A stretch of 64,000 nucleotides of DNA from Porifericola rhodea (GCF_030506305.1 NZ_CP119421.1:3302501-3366500), one strand, 5' to 3'. Numbered from the stretch's first letter, positions 52,404 to 61,911 are shown. Notes: generated from the letters alone by a model not told the origin. Numbers and translations: made by a program.

Positions 52404-52679
52404 ATGTCAGATTCACATAAAACCGAAGGTCAGGCCAAAGAGCGTCTGCAGGAAATCTACGCTAAAATTAAAGAGTTTGAGCAAAGAGCTAAGGATCTGA
52501 GGGCAGAGCTGGACGAAGAGCTAGAGGACTTAAAAGATAAAGACAGTAAGCTGTATCGTTCCTACGAAGATATTAAATACTCAAGCGCTGCTGCTTTTCA
52601 TGATATACGCCAGGGCTTTGCAAAAGCTGCGGACACCCTGCACGAAGCTATCAAAAGAGCTACTTATCATTTCAAATGA
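52404..52679 (+). CDS. Small coiled-coil protein of unknown function
   Basis: 91 residues, highly charged and helical. Residues 8-55 show a heptad-like pattern (LQEIYAKIKEFEQRAKDLRA), followed by SAAAFHDIRQGFAKAADTLHEA, a second amphipathic helix. It slightly resembles sll1863-type stress proteins, but no firm family call. It lies 57 bases before the large P-loop-like gene and, with MscS, forms a three-gene unit; an adaptor or regulator role is inferred. Confidence 0.6.
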   Translation: MSDSHKTEGQAKERLQEIYAKIKEFEQRAKDLRAELDEELEDLKDKDSKLYRSYEDIKYSSAAAFHDIRQGFAKAADTLHEAIKRATYHFK

Positions 52680-52736
52680 AGAATATAGTATCCAGAGAAA
52701 AATCTTTTCTACAGGCATGTTGCTGTAACCTCATCT

Positions 52737-55700
52737 ATGAGTAATAAAGCTACTGACGTTCAGGATAGTGCCCGCTCTCTGATACAGGACTCCGTCCTTC
52801 CTGTACTGAAGCAAAGTATCCGTTACCAGACAGAGTTTGCAGATGAGCTGTTATCGGCATTTCACGAGTTTGCCCAGACCTATACCCATGCCAGAGAAGA
52901 AGAAAACGCGTCTGTCTTTTTTGATGCCCTCTCAGACTATGCCGTAAAAAACTACCAGCTGATAGAGCATCGCTATAAGGATAATCGTCCACGGAGATTC
53001 CACGAAATACTGGAAGAGTATAGCCAGGTAAAAAAATCGTTTCTGGAATCGTTACCCGTAGTTTACGAAGAGGTACAGTTGGAGCAGCGTTTTGAAACTC
53101 AGCCTGCTGACGCTTGGAAGATTCGCTTTATCAAACAGTGGAAACGCTGGTTCCGTAGATGGAAAAATCTACCCAACCGCATCGCTAACTTTTTCAGAAA
53201 ACTGTTTCGCCGGGAGCCTAAGCCGCTCCAGCCCTGGAAGTATAAAATACCTCTTAGAAACCTTTCTGAACACTATTATCTGGAGGAGTATGCCGAAGGG
53301 CTAATTCCGGTATTTGAGAAAATCTACCGCGAGCTGGCTATCACCTCACAGCAAGCCTGGCAACTGTGCGATCGTATGCTATCTAACTTACACCTGAGCT
53401 TGCAAGAACAGACCTACGAAGACAAGGGCTGGATGAGTGCCTTGCCTTCGCTGGATACTGAAGGTTTTGAAAAACAGGTGGCAAATATCAAGGCAGAACT
53501 GCATGAGCTGGAAACAGAAATACTGGAAGACCAGGAGCAGTTGCTAGAGAAAATACATCAGCGCTTTCAGCACGATTATGAGCGTGCGGGTACCGCCGAG
53601 CTACCCTCAAGCCGTTTTAGTAATCGTAAACTACAAGCAAAGCAACAACATACCGAAAAAGCTTATCTCAACTTTGGGCAGGGCTGGCGTAATACCCTTT
53701 TTGCCCTGTACGAAGACTGGCGGATAGATGCCGAATTTAGTGTGCTAAGTCACGAATTGTTGTTTCAGCACTTTAAAGTGAGAGATGAGGCTCATCATAA
53801 AATCAGGCAAGCTGTACTTCCACAGATAAATACTGCCATGAGCGTGATACAAAACGCTCTGGAAGCTATAGAAAAATCGTCGGAAGAAGATATGGAGAGC
53901 ACATTGAATGATCAGAAGCAGTATATAGATCTGCAACTGATACGGACAATATTGCCTGCAACCATAGCTCTTCTGTATCGCCAGGCATTACCTGCCCTGA
54001 TGGAAAATGTACGACTAAAAGCTAAAGATAAGGTAGAGCAACTTCCAGAAAGAAGAGGCCTGGTTAAGACTAATGAGTACAATAGGGGCATCAAAAGCTC
54101 AGAGATTGACTTTGTTTCACCACGACAGATAGTGAGCTTTGAGTCGCTGCCCAACCTTAAAAATAAAATTGATGAGTCTGAAGAAAAAGTTAGCCAGGAA
54201 CTGGCCGCTTTACAAAAGCAGATTAACGAAGTAGGGCAGGTATCATACTTTAACCTTGACTCCGCTCTCTCAGTTTTTGAAGGAGAGCAAGAGAGTAAGG
54301 CAAAGGCTCAGAGCATTGCCAGGGAGGGGCTCCAGCGTGCATTAAAAGGGGTGGAGAGCATTACCGAAAATCTTGACCACACTTTTCATCATCTGGATAA
54401 AGATGTGCGAGCAGCGGTGCAGGCCTTTATACAGGAACTTACTGAGCTTAAAAGCAACGACTATGCCCTGGAGCTAAAGCTTAGGGTTGCCCGTGCCAAA
54501 GCCTTAGAACAAACTCGTATGCTGCAACAGCAGGCTCTGGACTATGCGAGAAACGCAGTTCCCTATACGTTACGATATATCCGCAAAAACTATGGCAGAG
54601 CCCAGCGGCAGGTAAAAGATTACCGTAAGCAGATGGGTATCTCAGAAGAGGTAGAGGTAAGCACCGAAATATCTGACTTTCTGACCGAAACAGAAAAGTC
54701 CATTCAGCAGCTACCCTATGTATATCAGCGATTGTTTAGTATCCGCCCTTTGGAAGAGCCCGTTTTTTATGAAGAGCGGGGAGCCGAAACTAAAATGATA
54801 CAGGACGCTTTCCAGAACTGGAGTAAAGGTCGTTTCGCCAGCACTGCTATCATAGGAGAGAAGGGTAGTGGTATTACCACGCTTCTCAATTTTTTTCTAA
54901 AACAGAGTAACCAGCGCAATATCAGACGCTGCGAAGTGATCAGGGCTAATACCTTCCGCCAGATTCATAGTGAAGAAGACTTGCTCAGCTATTTTAGCGG
55001 CTTTTTTCCTGATCAGAATTTCATGAGTATGGAAGATGTAGCGTACTATCTGACCAGCCGAACGCAGCCTCTTATTCTGATCTTTGAAAATCTGGAGCAC
55101 TTTTACCTTCGCAATGTGGGTGGATTTAAGTGCCTTAAAGTCTTATTTGAACTCATCTCTAAAACCAATAAACAGGTTTTCTGGCTTTGTAGCTGTACGC
55201 TATATGCCTGGAACTACCTGGACAAAACGGTTCATATATCCGACTACTTTGAGTATGAGGTACAGCTACAGGCTTTTCAAAACCAGCAGTTGAGAGAGGT
55301 AATCCTTAAAAGACACAGGGTGAGCGGTTACGCTCTGGTGTATGAGGCTGCCCGGGAAGATCGTTTTCGTAAAAAATTTGCCAAGATGAGCAAAGACGAA
55401 CAACAGCTATATCTGGAGAGAGAATACTTTAACGACCTTAACAAAATTACCAGCGGTAACTTTAGTATAGCTCAGTTGTTCTGGCTACGCTCTGCGCGCA
55501 GAGTAACCGAAGACACCATATATATAGGCTCGCTAAAAGATTATGACTTCTCCTTTGTCAAATCTATATCTCTGCAACATCTGCTCACCTTTCATCTGCT
55601 AGTACTGCACGATGGCCTTACCGAAGAGCAGTTTCGCAGACTTACAGAATATCAGATTGAGGCTAAACCTGAAGCCAAGCAGATTGGCAAAAATAGCCTT

Positions 55701-55820
55701 AGCCTGATACAATTAATGGACGATGGATTTATCACTAAAAAAGAGGAAGTGTATATTATCAACCCTTTGCTTTACCGTCAGGTAGTGAATTTGTTGAAAG
55801 CTAAAAATTTTCTGCACTGA
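52737..55820 (+). CDS. Large coiled-coil protein with degenerate P-loop NTPase domain
   Basis: 1027 residues with no signal or membrane helix. Residues 1-690 are long charged helices, with a very basic, aromatic patch at about 130-165 (KQWKRWFRRWKNLPNR) that could touch the membrane. An NTPase-like domain follows: IIGEKGSGITTLLNFF at 705-720 is a Walker A region in which the invariant Lys is Ile713 (G707...G712-I713-T714), and LILIFENLEHFY at 779-790 stands at Walker B with Glu784-Asn785 instead of Asp-Glu. The end looks like a winged-helix region. The stop overlaps the MscS start by one base. I know no named family for it. Confidence 0.75.
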   Translation: MSNKATDVQDSARSLIQDSVLPVLKQSIRYQTEFADELLSAFHEFAQTYTHAREEENASVFFDALSDYAVKNYQLIEHRYKDNRPRRFHEILEEYSQVKKSFLESLPVVYEEVQLEQRFETQPADAWKIRFIKQWKRWFRRWKNLPNRIANFFRKLFRREPKPLQPWKYKIPLRNLSEHYYLEEYAEGLIPVFEKIYRELAITSQQAWQLCDRMLSNLHLSLQEQTYEDKGWMSALPSLDTEGFEKQVANIKAELHELETEILEDQEQLLEKIHQRFQHDYERAGTAELPSSRFSNRKLQAKQQHTEKAYLNFGQGWRNTLFALYEDWRIDAEFSVLSHELLFQHFKVRDEAHHKIRQAVLPQINTAMSVIQNALEAIEKSSEEDMESTLNDQKQYIDLQLIRTILPATIALLYRQALPALMENVRLKAKDKVEQLPERRGLVKTNEYNRGIKSSEIDFVSPRQIVSFESLPNLKNKIDESEEKVSQELAALQKQINEVGQVSYFNLDSALSVFEGEQESKAKAQSIAREGLQRALKGVESITENLDHTFHHLDKDVRAAVQAFIQELTELKSNDYALELKLRVARAKALEQTRMLQQQALDYARNAVPYTLRYIRKNYGRAQRQVKDYRKQMGISEEVEVSTEISDFLTETEKSIQQLPYVYQRLFSIRPLEEPVFYEERGAETKMIQDAFQNWSKGRFASTAIIGEKGSGITTLLNFFLKQSNQRNIRRCEVIRANTFRQIHSEEDLLSYFSGFFPDQNFMSMEDVAYYLTSRTQPLILIFENLEHFYLRNVGGFKCLKVLFELISKTNKQVFWLCSCTLYAWNYLDKTVHISDYFEYEVQLQAFQNQQLREVILKRHRVSGYALVYEAAREDRFRKKFAKMSKDEQQLYLEREYFNDLNKITSGNFSIAQLFWLRSARRVTEDTIYIGSLKDYDFSFVKSISLQHLLTFHLLVLHDGLTEEQFRRLTEYQIEAKPEAKQIGKNSLSLIQLMDDGFITKKEEVYIINPLLYRQVVNLLKAKNFLH

Positions 55821-56911
55821 TGCCGCACATACTTTTCATCTGGCTACTGCTGGCAGCGCACCCCTTTCAGCTGCTACTACAAGACACGGTAGATATGAGG
55901 CTACCGCTGCCCAGTCGGCAGATTGTAAGCCTTGCTCAGGACTCCCTACAGCAAAATATGAAGGATAGTGTGCCTAGCGGTACCTCTGCTATAGATAGTG
56001 TAGGTAGTCTGCCTGTACAGATCAGGACTAATACCATCGTTATTCAGGCAGATACCATCTTGGGTAGAGAGAGGCCACTGATAGATTTGGACAAGGAGGA
56101 GGAAAGTGGAGGAGAAGAGGAGTCTACCCCTGAAGCTCTAAGGAAAATTTCTTTAGGAAAAATATTCTGGAGCTTCATCATCTTTGGCTTAGGCTATTTT
56201 ATGATCCGTTTTGCTACCCAGCTTTTAGAGTTGTTTTCAGAACGGAGCACAAACTACCGTATCACTATCAAAGGGCTGATTCCAGTAATCAGAATTTTAG
56301 GCTGGGTAGTCGTCATTTTTATAATTATTACCGGGGTAATCAGGCCAGAGATAGAGGCAGTACTTGCCTTAACAGCTTCGGTAGGTGTAGCTGTAGGTTT
56401 TGCCTCACAGGATGTACTGAAGAACATCTTTGGGGGAGTAGTTATTCTGTTGGATACTCCTTTTAAAGTGGGAGATAAAATAGAAATTGGCTCTTTTTAT
56501 GGCGAAGTGGTAGAGATTGGACTACGCTCCACGCGTATTGTTACTCCAGACGATTCTCTGGTGTCTATACCTAACGGAGAGCTGATGAATCAGTCTGTGT
56601 CCAACAGCAATGCCGGTGCGCTGGATTGCCAGGTGGTAGCCGAAATATTTTTGCCGTTGGATGTTGATACCGAGCGGGTTAGAAAAATCGCAACGGAGTC
56701 TGCCCAGACCTCCAAATACGTTTATCTTAACAAACCCATCGCTGTGCTGTTTTTTAATGAGGTAAAGGAAAGAAGGTCTTACCTCAAAATGCGTCTAAAA
56801 GCCTATGTCATGGATATTCGGTATGAGTTTGCTTTTAAAAGCGAGCTAACAGAAATTGTGATTCGTGAACTTCTCAAAGAAAATATCATCAGTCGTGATG
56901 ACTTCAAATAG
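55820..56911 (+). CDS. MscS-family mechanosensitive channel
   Basis: 363 residues: signal peptide (FIWLLLAAHPFQLLL), a low-complexity periplasmic part to about 105, membrane helices from about 112, the pore helix region LALTASVGVAVGFASQDVLKNIFGG, and the beta domain with LDTPFKVGDKIEIGSFYGEVVEIGLRSTRI split by the usual VGD turn, then an alpha/beta cytoplasmic vestibule. Such channels open on membrane tension. Its ATG overlaps the stop of the P-loop-like gene (TGATG), so the two proteins are translationally coupled and may form a gated complex (inference). Confidence 0.92.
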   Translation: MPHILFIWLLLAAHPFQLLLQDTVDMRLPLPSRQIVSLAQDSLQQNMKDSVPSGTSAIDSVGSLPVQIRTNTIVIQADTILGRERPLIDLDKEEESGGEEESTPEALRKISLGKIFWSFIIFGLGYFMIRFATQLLELFSERSTNYRITIKGLIPVIRILGWVVVIFIIITGVIRPEIEAVLALTASVGVAVGFASQDVLKNIFGGVVILLDTPFKVGDKIEIGSFYGEVVEIGLRSTRIVTPDDSLVSIPNGELMNQSVSNSNAGALDCQVVAEIFLPLDVDTERVRKIATESAQTSKYVYLNKPIAVLFFNEVKERRSYLKMRLKAYVMDIRYEFAFKSELTEIVIRELLKENIISRDDFK

Positions 56912-56939
56912 TGCGTTAGGCCTCTTTAATGCCAGCTTG

Positions 56940-56971
56940 TTTGTGCTTCAGGGCAGATTGCCGTAAACTTG
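56940..56971 (+). promoter_or_regulatory. Candidate promoter for the methyltransferase gene
   Basis: TTTG (56940-56943), a 20-base spacer and TAAACTTG (56964-56971) approach the Bacteroidota consensus with one mismatch and one extra spacer base, 50 bases before the ATG. Confidence 0.4.
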
Positions 56972-57020
56972 CAGGCTTACTTCAAACGTATAAGAGATTT
57001 TGACTTACGAGACTAACAGC

Positions 57021-57764
57021 ATGGAGAAAGGTAGCGCAAAAGAATGGTTTGACGAATGGTTTGATTCACCTTACTATCACATCCTTTACAAAAACCGTGA
57101 CCTTAGCGAAGCTAAAGCTTTTGTAGATCGGCTGTGTTCGTTTTTTGGTTGTAGCCCAGCTAAGCATGTGCTGGATCTGGCTTGTGGCAAAGGTCGTTAT
57201 TCTTTACAACTCAGAGATAGGGGTATGGTAGTAACTGGGGTAGACCTCTCAGCACAGAGCATCGCCTATGCCCGTCAGTTTGAAGATGACTATCTGCATT
57301 TTGATGTGCACGACATGCGCAAGGTGTACAAAAAAGATACTTTTGATATTGTGCTCAACCTTTTTACCAGCTTTGGTTACTTCAGTACCAATGAAGAAAA
57401 CCAACAGGCCATTATTGCTGCCGCCCAGTCTCTCAAGCCAGGAGGCCAGATGCTAATAGATTTTCTAAATACCCCAAAAACTATTAAAGAGCTGGAAGCC
57501 GATGATGTCAAGACTATAGAGGGTATTACCTTTTACATTACGCGTTACCTGAACCAGGATCGTTTTATTGTTAAAGATATACAGTTTGAAGATCAGGGAA
57601 AGACATATCATTTTCAGGAAAGAGTACGGGCGATTAGCGAAGAGGACTTTCGTGCTTACTTTGAAAAAGCAGGGCTAAGAGTAAAAAAAGTATTTGGCGA
57701 CTACCACTTACATGATTATGACGCGGCCCATAGTAAGCGAATGATTTTTCTTACCGAGAAATAA
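57021..57764 (+). CDS. Class I SAM-dependent methyltransferase
   Basis: 247 residues from ATG 57021; a TTG seven codons earlier is less likely. KEWFDEWFDSPYYHILYKNRD is a common start of this group (shown here split), VLDLACGKGRYSLQL is SAM motif I, VTGVDLSAQSIAYAR motif II and FDIVLNLFTSFGYF motif IV. No signal peptide. The acceptor is unknown. It is on the same strand as the MscS unit but 109 bases away with its own promoter candidate. Confidence 0.85.
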   Translation: MEKGSAKEWFDEWFDSPYYHILYKNRDLSEAKAFVDRLCSFFGCSPAKHVLDLACGKGRYSLQLRDRGMVVTGVDLSAQSIAYARQFEDDYLHFDVHDMRKVYKKDTFDIVLNLFTSFGYFSTNEENQQAIIAAAQSLKPGGQMLIDFLNTPKTIKELEADDVKTIEGITFYITRYLNQDRFIVKDIQFEDQGKTYHFQERVRAISEEDFRAYFEKAGLRVKKVFGDYHLHDYDAAHSKRMIFLTEK

Positions 57765-57819
57765 ACGCTACTCCCAACAGATCATTACCTGAACCAAACA
57801 CCGCATAACCTTAAAAAGT

Positions 57820-58350
57820 ATGGATATTAAAATCGGAATCATCAATGTATCGGACAGGGCTAGTAAAGGTATATATGAGGATATTCCTGGTAAAGCTATT
57901 GTAGATACCCTCAACGACTACCTGTCTTCTCACTGGGAGAAAGTTTATGATGTCATTCCTGACGAACAGGATCAGTTGGAAGCCAGGATGAAAAAAATGG
58001 CGGATGAAGAAGGCTGCTGCCTGATTATTACCTCTGGCGGTACCGGCCCTGCCAAAAGGGATGTAACACCTGAAGCTACTGAGGCCGTCTGCCAGAAAAT
58101 GATGCCGGGCTTTGGAGAACTGATGCGCCAGGTAAGTCTTCAATATGTGCCTACTGCTATACTCTCTCGTCAAACGGCGGGTATTCGTAACCAGACCCTG
58201 ATTGTGAACCTACCGGGTAAACCCAAAGCAATTCGCCAGTGCCTGGATGCTGTATTTCCTGCTATACCGTATTGCATAGACCTGCTGGTAGGGCCCTATC
58301 TGGAGTGCAACGAAGAGGTAATCAAGCCTTTTCGTCCTAAATCTTCCTAA
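57820..58350 (+). CDS. mog: Molybdopterin adenylyltransferase (MogA/MoaB family)
   Basis: 176 residues. IKIGIINVSDRAS at the N-terminus, IITSGGTGPAKRDVTPEAT (the molybdopterin-binding TSGGTG motif) and RNQTLIVNLPGKPKAI are family signatures. The enzyme adenylates molybdopterin before Mo insertion by MoeA, whose gene lies 1.6 kb away on the other strand. Fairly close to MogA in length. Confidence 0.92.
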   Translation: MDIKIGIINVSDRASKGIYEDIPGKAIVDTLNDYLSSHWEKVYDVIPDEQDQLEARMKKMADEEGCCLIITSGGTGPAKRDVTPEATEAVCQKMMPGFGELMRQVSLQYVPTAILSRQTAGIRNQTLIVNLPGKPKAIRQCLDAVFPAIPYCIDLLVGPYLECNEEVIKPFRPKSS

Positions 58351-58486
58351 GTATCTGTTTCGTGATAATGGTAGCGTTACGATTATGCCTGTGAGATCCG
58401 CCAAAACAGTAATGTATTGAATAGAAAACTTCAATAAAAACGCTTCTCTCTGAGCAAAATATTGAGTTTTTGTGTTAAGATCGTGT

Positions 58487-59911
58487 ATGGAGAAGATTAG
58501 CGTTTTTGACATGTTTAAAGTAGGAGTTGGACCGTCCAGCTCTCATACCTTGGGTCCCTGGCGAGCAGCGCAGCGCTGGCTGAAAGAATTAGCACAAAAA
58601 GTAAAGCTTGATGAGGTAGAGGAGGTTGAAGTGGAGCTGTATGGCTCCCTGGCGCTCACCGGAAAAGGGCACGGTACGGACCTGGCAGTAATGCTGGGTC
58701 TGAGTGGTGAAGATCCTGTCTTCATTCCAATTCCCCGTATTCAAGAGGTTAAACAACAGGTTCGTACTTCTCATCGCTTAGCGCTGAGTGGTAAGCACCG
58801 TATCATATTCAATCCTGAGCAACATATTATTATGAAGGGAGGGGAAACCCTACCGGAACATGCTAATGGCTTGGTATTTAAAGCTTATACTCAGGGAAAT
58901 TTATTTAACGAAGCTACCTACTATTCTGTAGGGGGAGGGTTTGTAAAGAAGGCAGGCGAAGAGCAGGATTTCTCTGATGATATTCAGCTCCCATACCCCT
59001 CGCAAAACGGAGAAGAGCTTCTGGCTCATTGCCGAAAAGGTGAGATGCGCATCTCTGATATGGTTTGGGCTAACGAACAAGCCTGGAGAAGCATAAAAGA
59101 AATACGCGAAGGCTTACTAAAAATATGGCAGGTGATGCTTAACAGTATGTATCAGGGGTGCTATACCGAGGGTACTCTTTCTGGAGGGTTAAACGTAAAG
59201 CGAAGAGCTGCTAATATGCATCGTAAACTGATGGGGGAGAAGCAGTTTAAGAACGCAGAAGCCTGGCGTGCCGAAGTAAAAAAACGTCCTAACGATTTTA
59301 GTAATATTCTGAAATGGATAGGCTGTTTTGCGATGGCAGTTAATGAGGAGAATGCGAGCTTTGGACGTATTGTTACGGCCCCTACTAATGGAGCGGCTGG
59401 GGTTATTCCTGCGGTACTGATGTATTATATCTGCTTCTCTGGCGAAGATGTGGATGAAGACAATATTGTAGACTTTTTAATGGTTGCTGGTGAGGTTGGT
59501 ACTCTTTTTAAAAAGAATGCTACCATTTCAGCAGCTATGGGAGGTTGTCAGGCAGAGATTGGAGTTTCTTCTGCTATGGCGGCGGCTGCTCTTACAGAGT
59601 GCCTGGGAGGTAGCGTAGAGCAGGCACTTATGGCTGCCGAAATAGCAATGGAGCATCATCTGGGACTAACCTGCGACCCGGTAGGAGGTCTGGTACAGGT
59701 GCCCTGCATAGAAAGAAATTCTATGGGTGCCATCAAAGCGATTACAGCTTCTCGTCTGGCTTTAGATAGTGATCCTGCGGATGCCTGTGTTTCGTTAGAT
59801 AATATTATCAAAACTATGTGGGAGACAGCCAAAGACATGAACCACAAGTATAAAGAAACCTCGCAAGGTGGTTTGGCCGCTAATATCTCTGTTAAAATGC
59901 CCGAGTGCTAA
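58487..59911 (+). CDS. sdaA: L-serine ammonia-lyase, iron-sulfur type
   Basis: 474 residues from ATG 58487 (MEKISVFDMFKVGVGPSSSH, a classical SdaA start); a GTG five codons earlier is less likely. The fused beta and alpha domains carry GPSSSHTLGPWRAA, SGGLNVKRRA, APTNGAAGVIPAVL, GGCQAEIGVSSAMA and LTCDPVGGLVQVPCIERN with the Cys ligands of a 4Fe-4S cluster. It deaminates L-serine to pyruvate and ammonia. Confidence 0.95.
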   Translation: MEKISVFDMFKVGVGPSSSHTLGPWRAAQRWLKELAQKVKLDEVEEVEVELYGSLALTGKGHGTDLAVMLGLSGEDPVFIPIPRIQEVKQQVRTSHRLALSGKHRIIFNPEQHIIMKGGETLPEHANGLVFKAYTQGNLFNEATYYSVGGGFVKKAGEEQDFSDDIQLPYPSQNGEELLAHCRKGEMRISDMVWANEQAWRSIKEIREGLLKIWQVMLNSMYQGCYTEGTLSGGLNVKRRAANMHRKLMGEKQFKNAEAWRAEVKKRPNDFSNILKWIGCFAMAVNEENASFGRIVTAPTNGAAGVIPAVLMYYICFSGEDVDEDNIVDFLMVAGEVGTLFKKNATISAAMGGCQAEIGVSSAMAAAALTECLGGSVEQALMAAEIAMEHHLGLTCDPVGGLVQVPCIERNSMGAIKAITASRLALDSDPADACVSLDNIIKTMWETAKDMNHKYKETSQGGLAANISVKMPEC

Positions 59912-59942
59912 TTGTTTTTAGGCACAGCTTCGGTATAAAAGC

Positions 59943-61160
59943 TTAGCGGTAAAAAATTATTGGATAGGCTTCTCCTTGTTTAAATTCGTTTTTTTCTGGT
60001 GGAAGCTCCATAAACGCGTCGCATGATAATAAATTGGCAAAGTCTCCTGAACCTTGTCCTTCCTGGGGCGTGGCAAGCAGTTTGCCTTCTGAGGTACTGC
60101 TAATTTTCACCTGCATGTAATAGGTAAGCGGTGGGGAAAACTTAACTTCAGCGCTAAGTTCAGCAAAGTAGTGTGGAGCTATCTGGCTACCCATACTTGC
60201 CAGCAGGCAAGGCTTAACATAGCGGTGAAAGCACATAAAAGTAGAGACTGGATTTCCTGGAAGAGCAAATACCAGTTTTTGCTCTTTGTTTTTGCCAAAC
60301 CAAAAAGGCTTTCCGGGTTTTTGCTTTACACGATGAAAAAGCTTTTCTACTCCTAACTCTTCCAGTACTTCCGGCACATAATCTTTTTTTCCTTTAGATA
60401 CACCACCACTCATTATAAGTACATCATGTTTTGAAAGCGCCTTGCGAAGACCTTCCAGTATAATGTTTTTTTCATCAGCCAGATGGTATAGCTGAGCCTG
60501 CAAATGCATCTGCTGAAGTGCTGCTAAAAGGGCATACGTATTGGACCGCCTAATCTGAAATGGAGCAGGTTGTTCATCTATTCCAACCAGCTCATCTCCA
60601 GTAGAAATAATGCCTATACTCAAAGGCTTACTCACTTTAAGCACACTCTTTCCTACCGATGCAGCAACAGCTACCTCTGCAGGACCTATACTCACACCTG
60701 CTTTTATCAGCTCAGTTCCTGCTTTTTCATCCAGTCCCTGAGTGTGTACGTTTTGCCCTTTAGCTTTAGGAGCAAGCATTAGCCTGGCATAGCGCTTTCC
60801 TTCTTTCTCAACAAACTCTATATCTTCGTAGCGCGTGACTGTATCAGCATTAGTCGGGCATACTGCTCCGGTCATTACCTCTATACAAGCTTGTGTATTT
60901 TCAAGTACATGAGCTGCTACTCCGGCAGTTTGCAGGCTTTCAACCTCCAGTAATACTTCCTGCGAATCTTTGTCTTTGATAGCCTCAAAACGATAGGCAA
61001 TACCATCCATAGTGACGCGATCAAAAGGAGGGAAGTCGCGGTCAGCGTAAATTGATTCCTGTAATATCTTAGACTGACATTTTTCCAGAGGTAGGATTTC
61101 TATTTGGGGGGATAATGCATTTTGCATTACGCATGTGTAGGCTTCTTGTACATCTATCAT
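59943..61160 (-). CDS. moeA: Molybdopterin molybdotransferase
   Basis: 405 residues. FPPFDRVTMDGIAYRFEAI, AGVAAHVLENTQACIEVMTGA, IGIISTGDELVG, LIMSGGVSKGKKDYVPEVL and FALPGNPVSTFMCFHRYV are the MoeA core signatures. It inserts molybdate into adenylated molybdopterin made by Mog. Convergent with sdaA, and separated from moaC by two envelope protein genes. Confidence 0.94.
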   Translation of the reverse strand: MIDVQEAYTCVMQNALSPQIEILPLEKCQSKILQESIYADRDFPPFDRVTMDGIAYRFEAIKDKDSQEVLLEVESLQTAGVAAHVLENTQACIEVMTGAVCPTNADTVTRYEDIEFVEKEGKRYARLMLAPKAKGQNVHTQGLDEKAGTELIKAGVSIGPAEVAVAASVGKSVLKVSKPLSIGIISTGDELVGIDEQPAPFQIRRSNTYALLAALQQMHLQAQLYHLADEKNIILEGLRKALSKHDVLIMSGGVSKGKKDYVPEVLEELGVEKLFHRVKQKPGKPFWFGKNKEQKLVFALPGNPVSTFMCFHRYVKPCLLASMGSQIAPHYFAELSAEVKFSPPLTYYMQVKISSTSEGKLLATPQEGQGSGDFANLLSCDAFMELPPEKNEFKQGEAYPIIFYR

Positions 61161-61204
61161 ATGGCTGTGCTTTGAATGATAGCAATGTTACTAAAGTCTA
61201 TACA

Positions 61205-61233
61205 AAATAAAAAAGGCGCTCATATAGCGCCTT
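61205..61233 (-). terminator. Terminator of the OMP gene
   Basis: AAGGCGCT / AGCGCCTT stem with a short loop; on the minus strand it is followed by TTTTATTTTG. Confidence 0.85.
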
Positions 61234-61272
61234 AGTCATGGAAATACAATTGATCACTTATACAATTCTAAA

Positions 61273-61911
61273 TCAGTTACTTAGGTCAAATGCTATAAAA
61301 ATCTGCGCATTTGAGTTACGGGTATTGCTAAGACCGGCTTCTGAAGCTTCAGTCTCGTTAATTTTAGTAATACCGTAGTTATATCTAGTTCCTACAGAGA
61401 TAGGATCAAAGTTGAGGGCAAAACCAGCAGACATGCCAAAGTCAACATTCTTAAAACTATCATCGGGGGCAAACTGTCCGCTTATTATATCAGTTTCTAC
61501 TTTCTTGTTTAGTAAAAATCCTACGTAAGGACCAATCTGAATGTCAGCAGACTCACCTAATTTAAAAACAGCAAGTACAGGTATATCCAAATAGTTAAGA
61601 TTGTACTTAGCCTCTCCTTCAAATCCAGCAATGTTATAATCTGCTTTGGTACCTTTTGTACTGTAAGTCAGTTCTGGTTGTACGGCAAAAAATTCTGATA
61701 CAGGCAACTGCGCAAATACTCCTGCATGAAACCCTGTTCTGTTTCCCTGATCTTCTGTATTATCAAGTGAGGTGAAATTGCTAAAGTTTACACCTCCCTT
61801 AATACCTGCTTTCATATCCTGTGCAATCAAGCTAACAGGAATAATCATGGCGCACATTAGTAATATGATTAATCTAATTATTGTCAGTTTACTTCGGTCT
61901 ATATTTTCCAT
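61273..61911 (-). CDS. Outer-membrane beta-barrel protein (porin family, OMP_b-brl_2 type)
   Basis: 212 residues with signal peptide (IIRLIILLMCAMIIPVSLIAQ). KAGIKGGVNFSNFTSLDN opens the barrel, and GFHAGVFAQLPVSEFFAVQPELTYSTKG followed by LNYLDIPVLAVFKL are typical Bacteroidota small-barrel strands. The final strand ends in FIAFDLSN. Small eight-stranded barrel of unknown role. Divergent from the OmpA lipoprotein gene. Confidence 0.88.
   Translation of the reverse strand: MENIDRSKLTIIRLIILLMCAMIIPVSLIAQDMKAGIKGGVNFSNFTSLDNTEDQGNRTGFHAGVFAQLPVSEFFAVQPELTYSTKGTKADYNIAGFEGEAKYNLNYLDIPVLAVFKLGESADIQIGPYVGFLLNKKVETDIISGQFAPDDSFKNVDFGMSAGFALNFDPISVGTRYNYGITKINETEASEAGLSNTRNSNAQIFIAFDLSN

Noticed and set aside
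58210-58512. Minus-strand frame across the mog/sdaA gap
   Set aside because: Mostly antisense to mog, no family resemblance.
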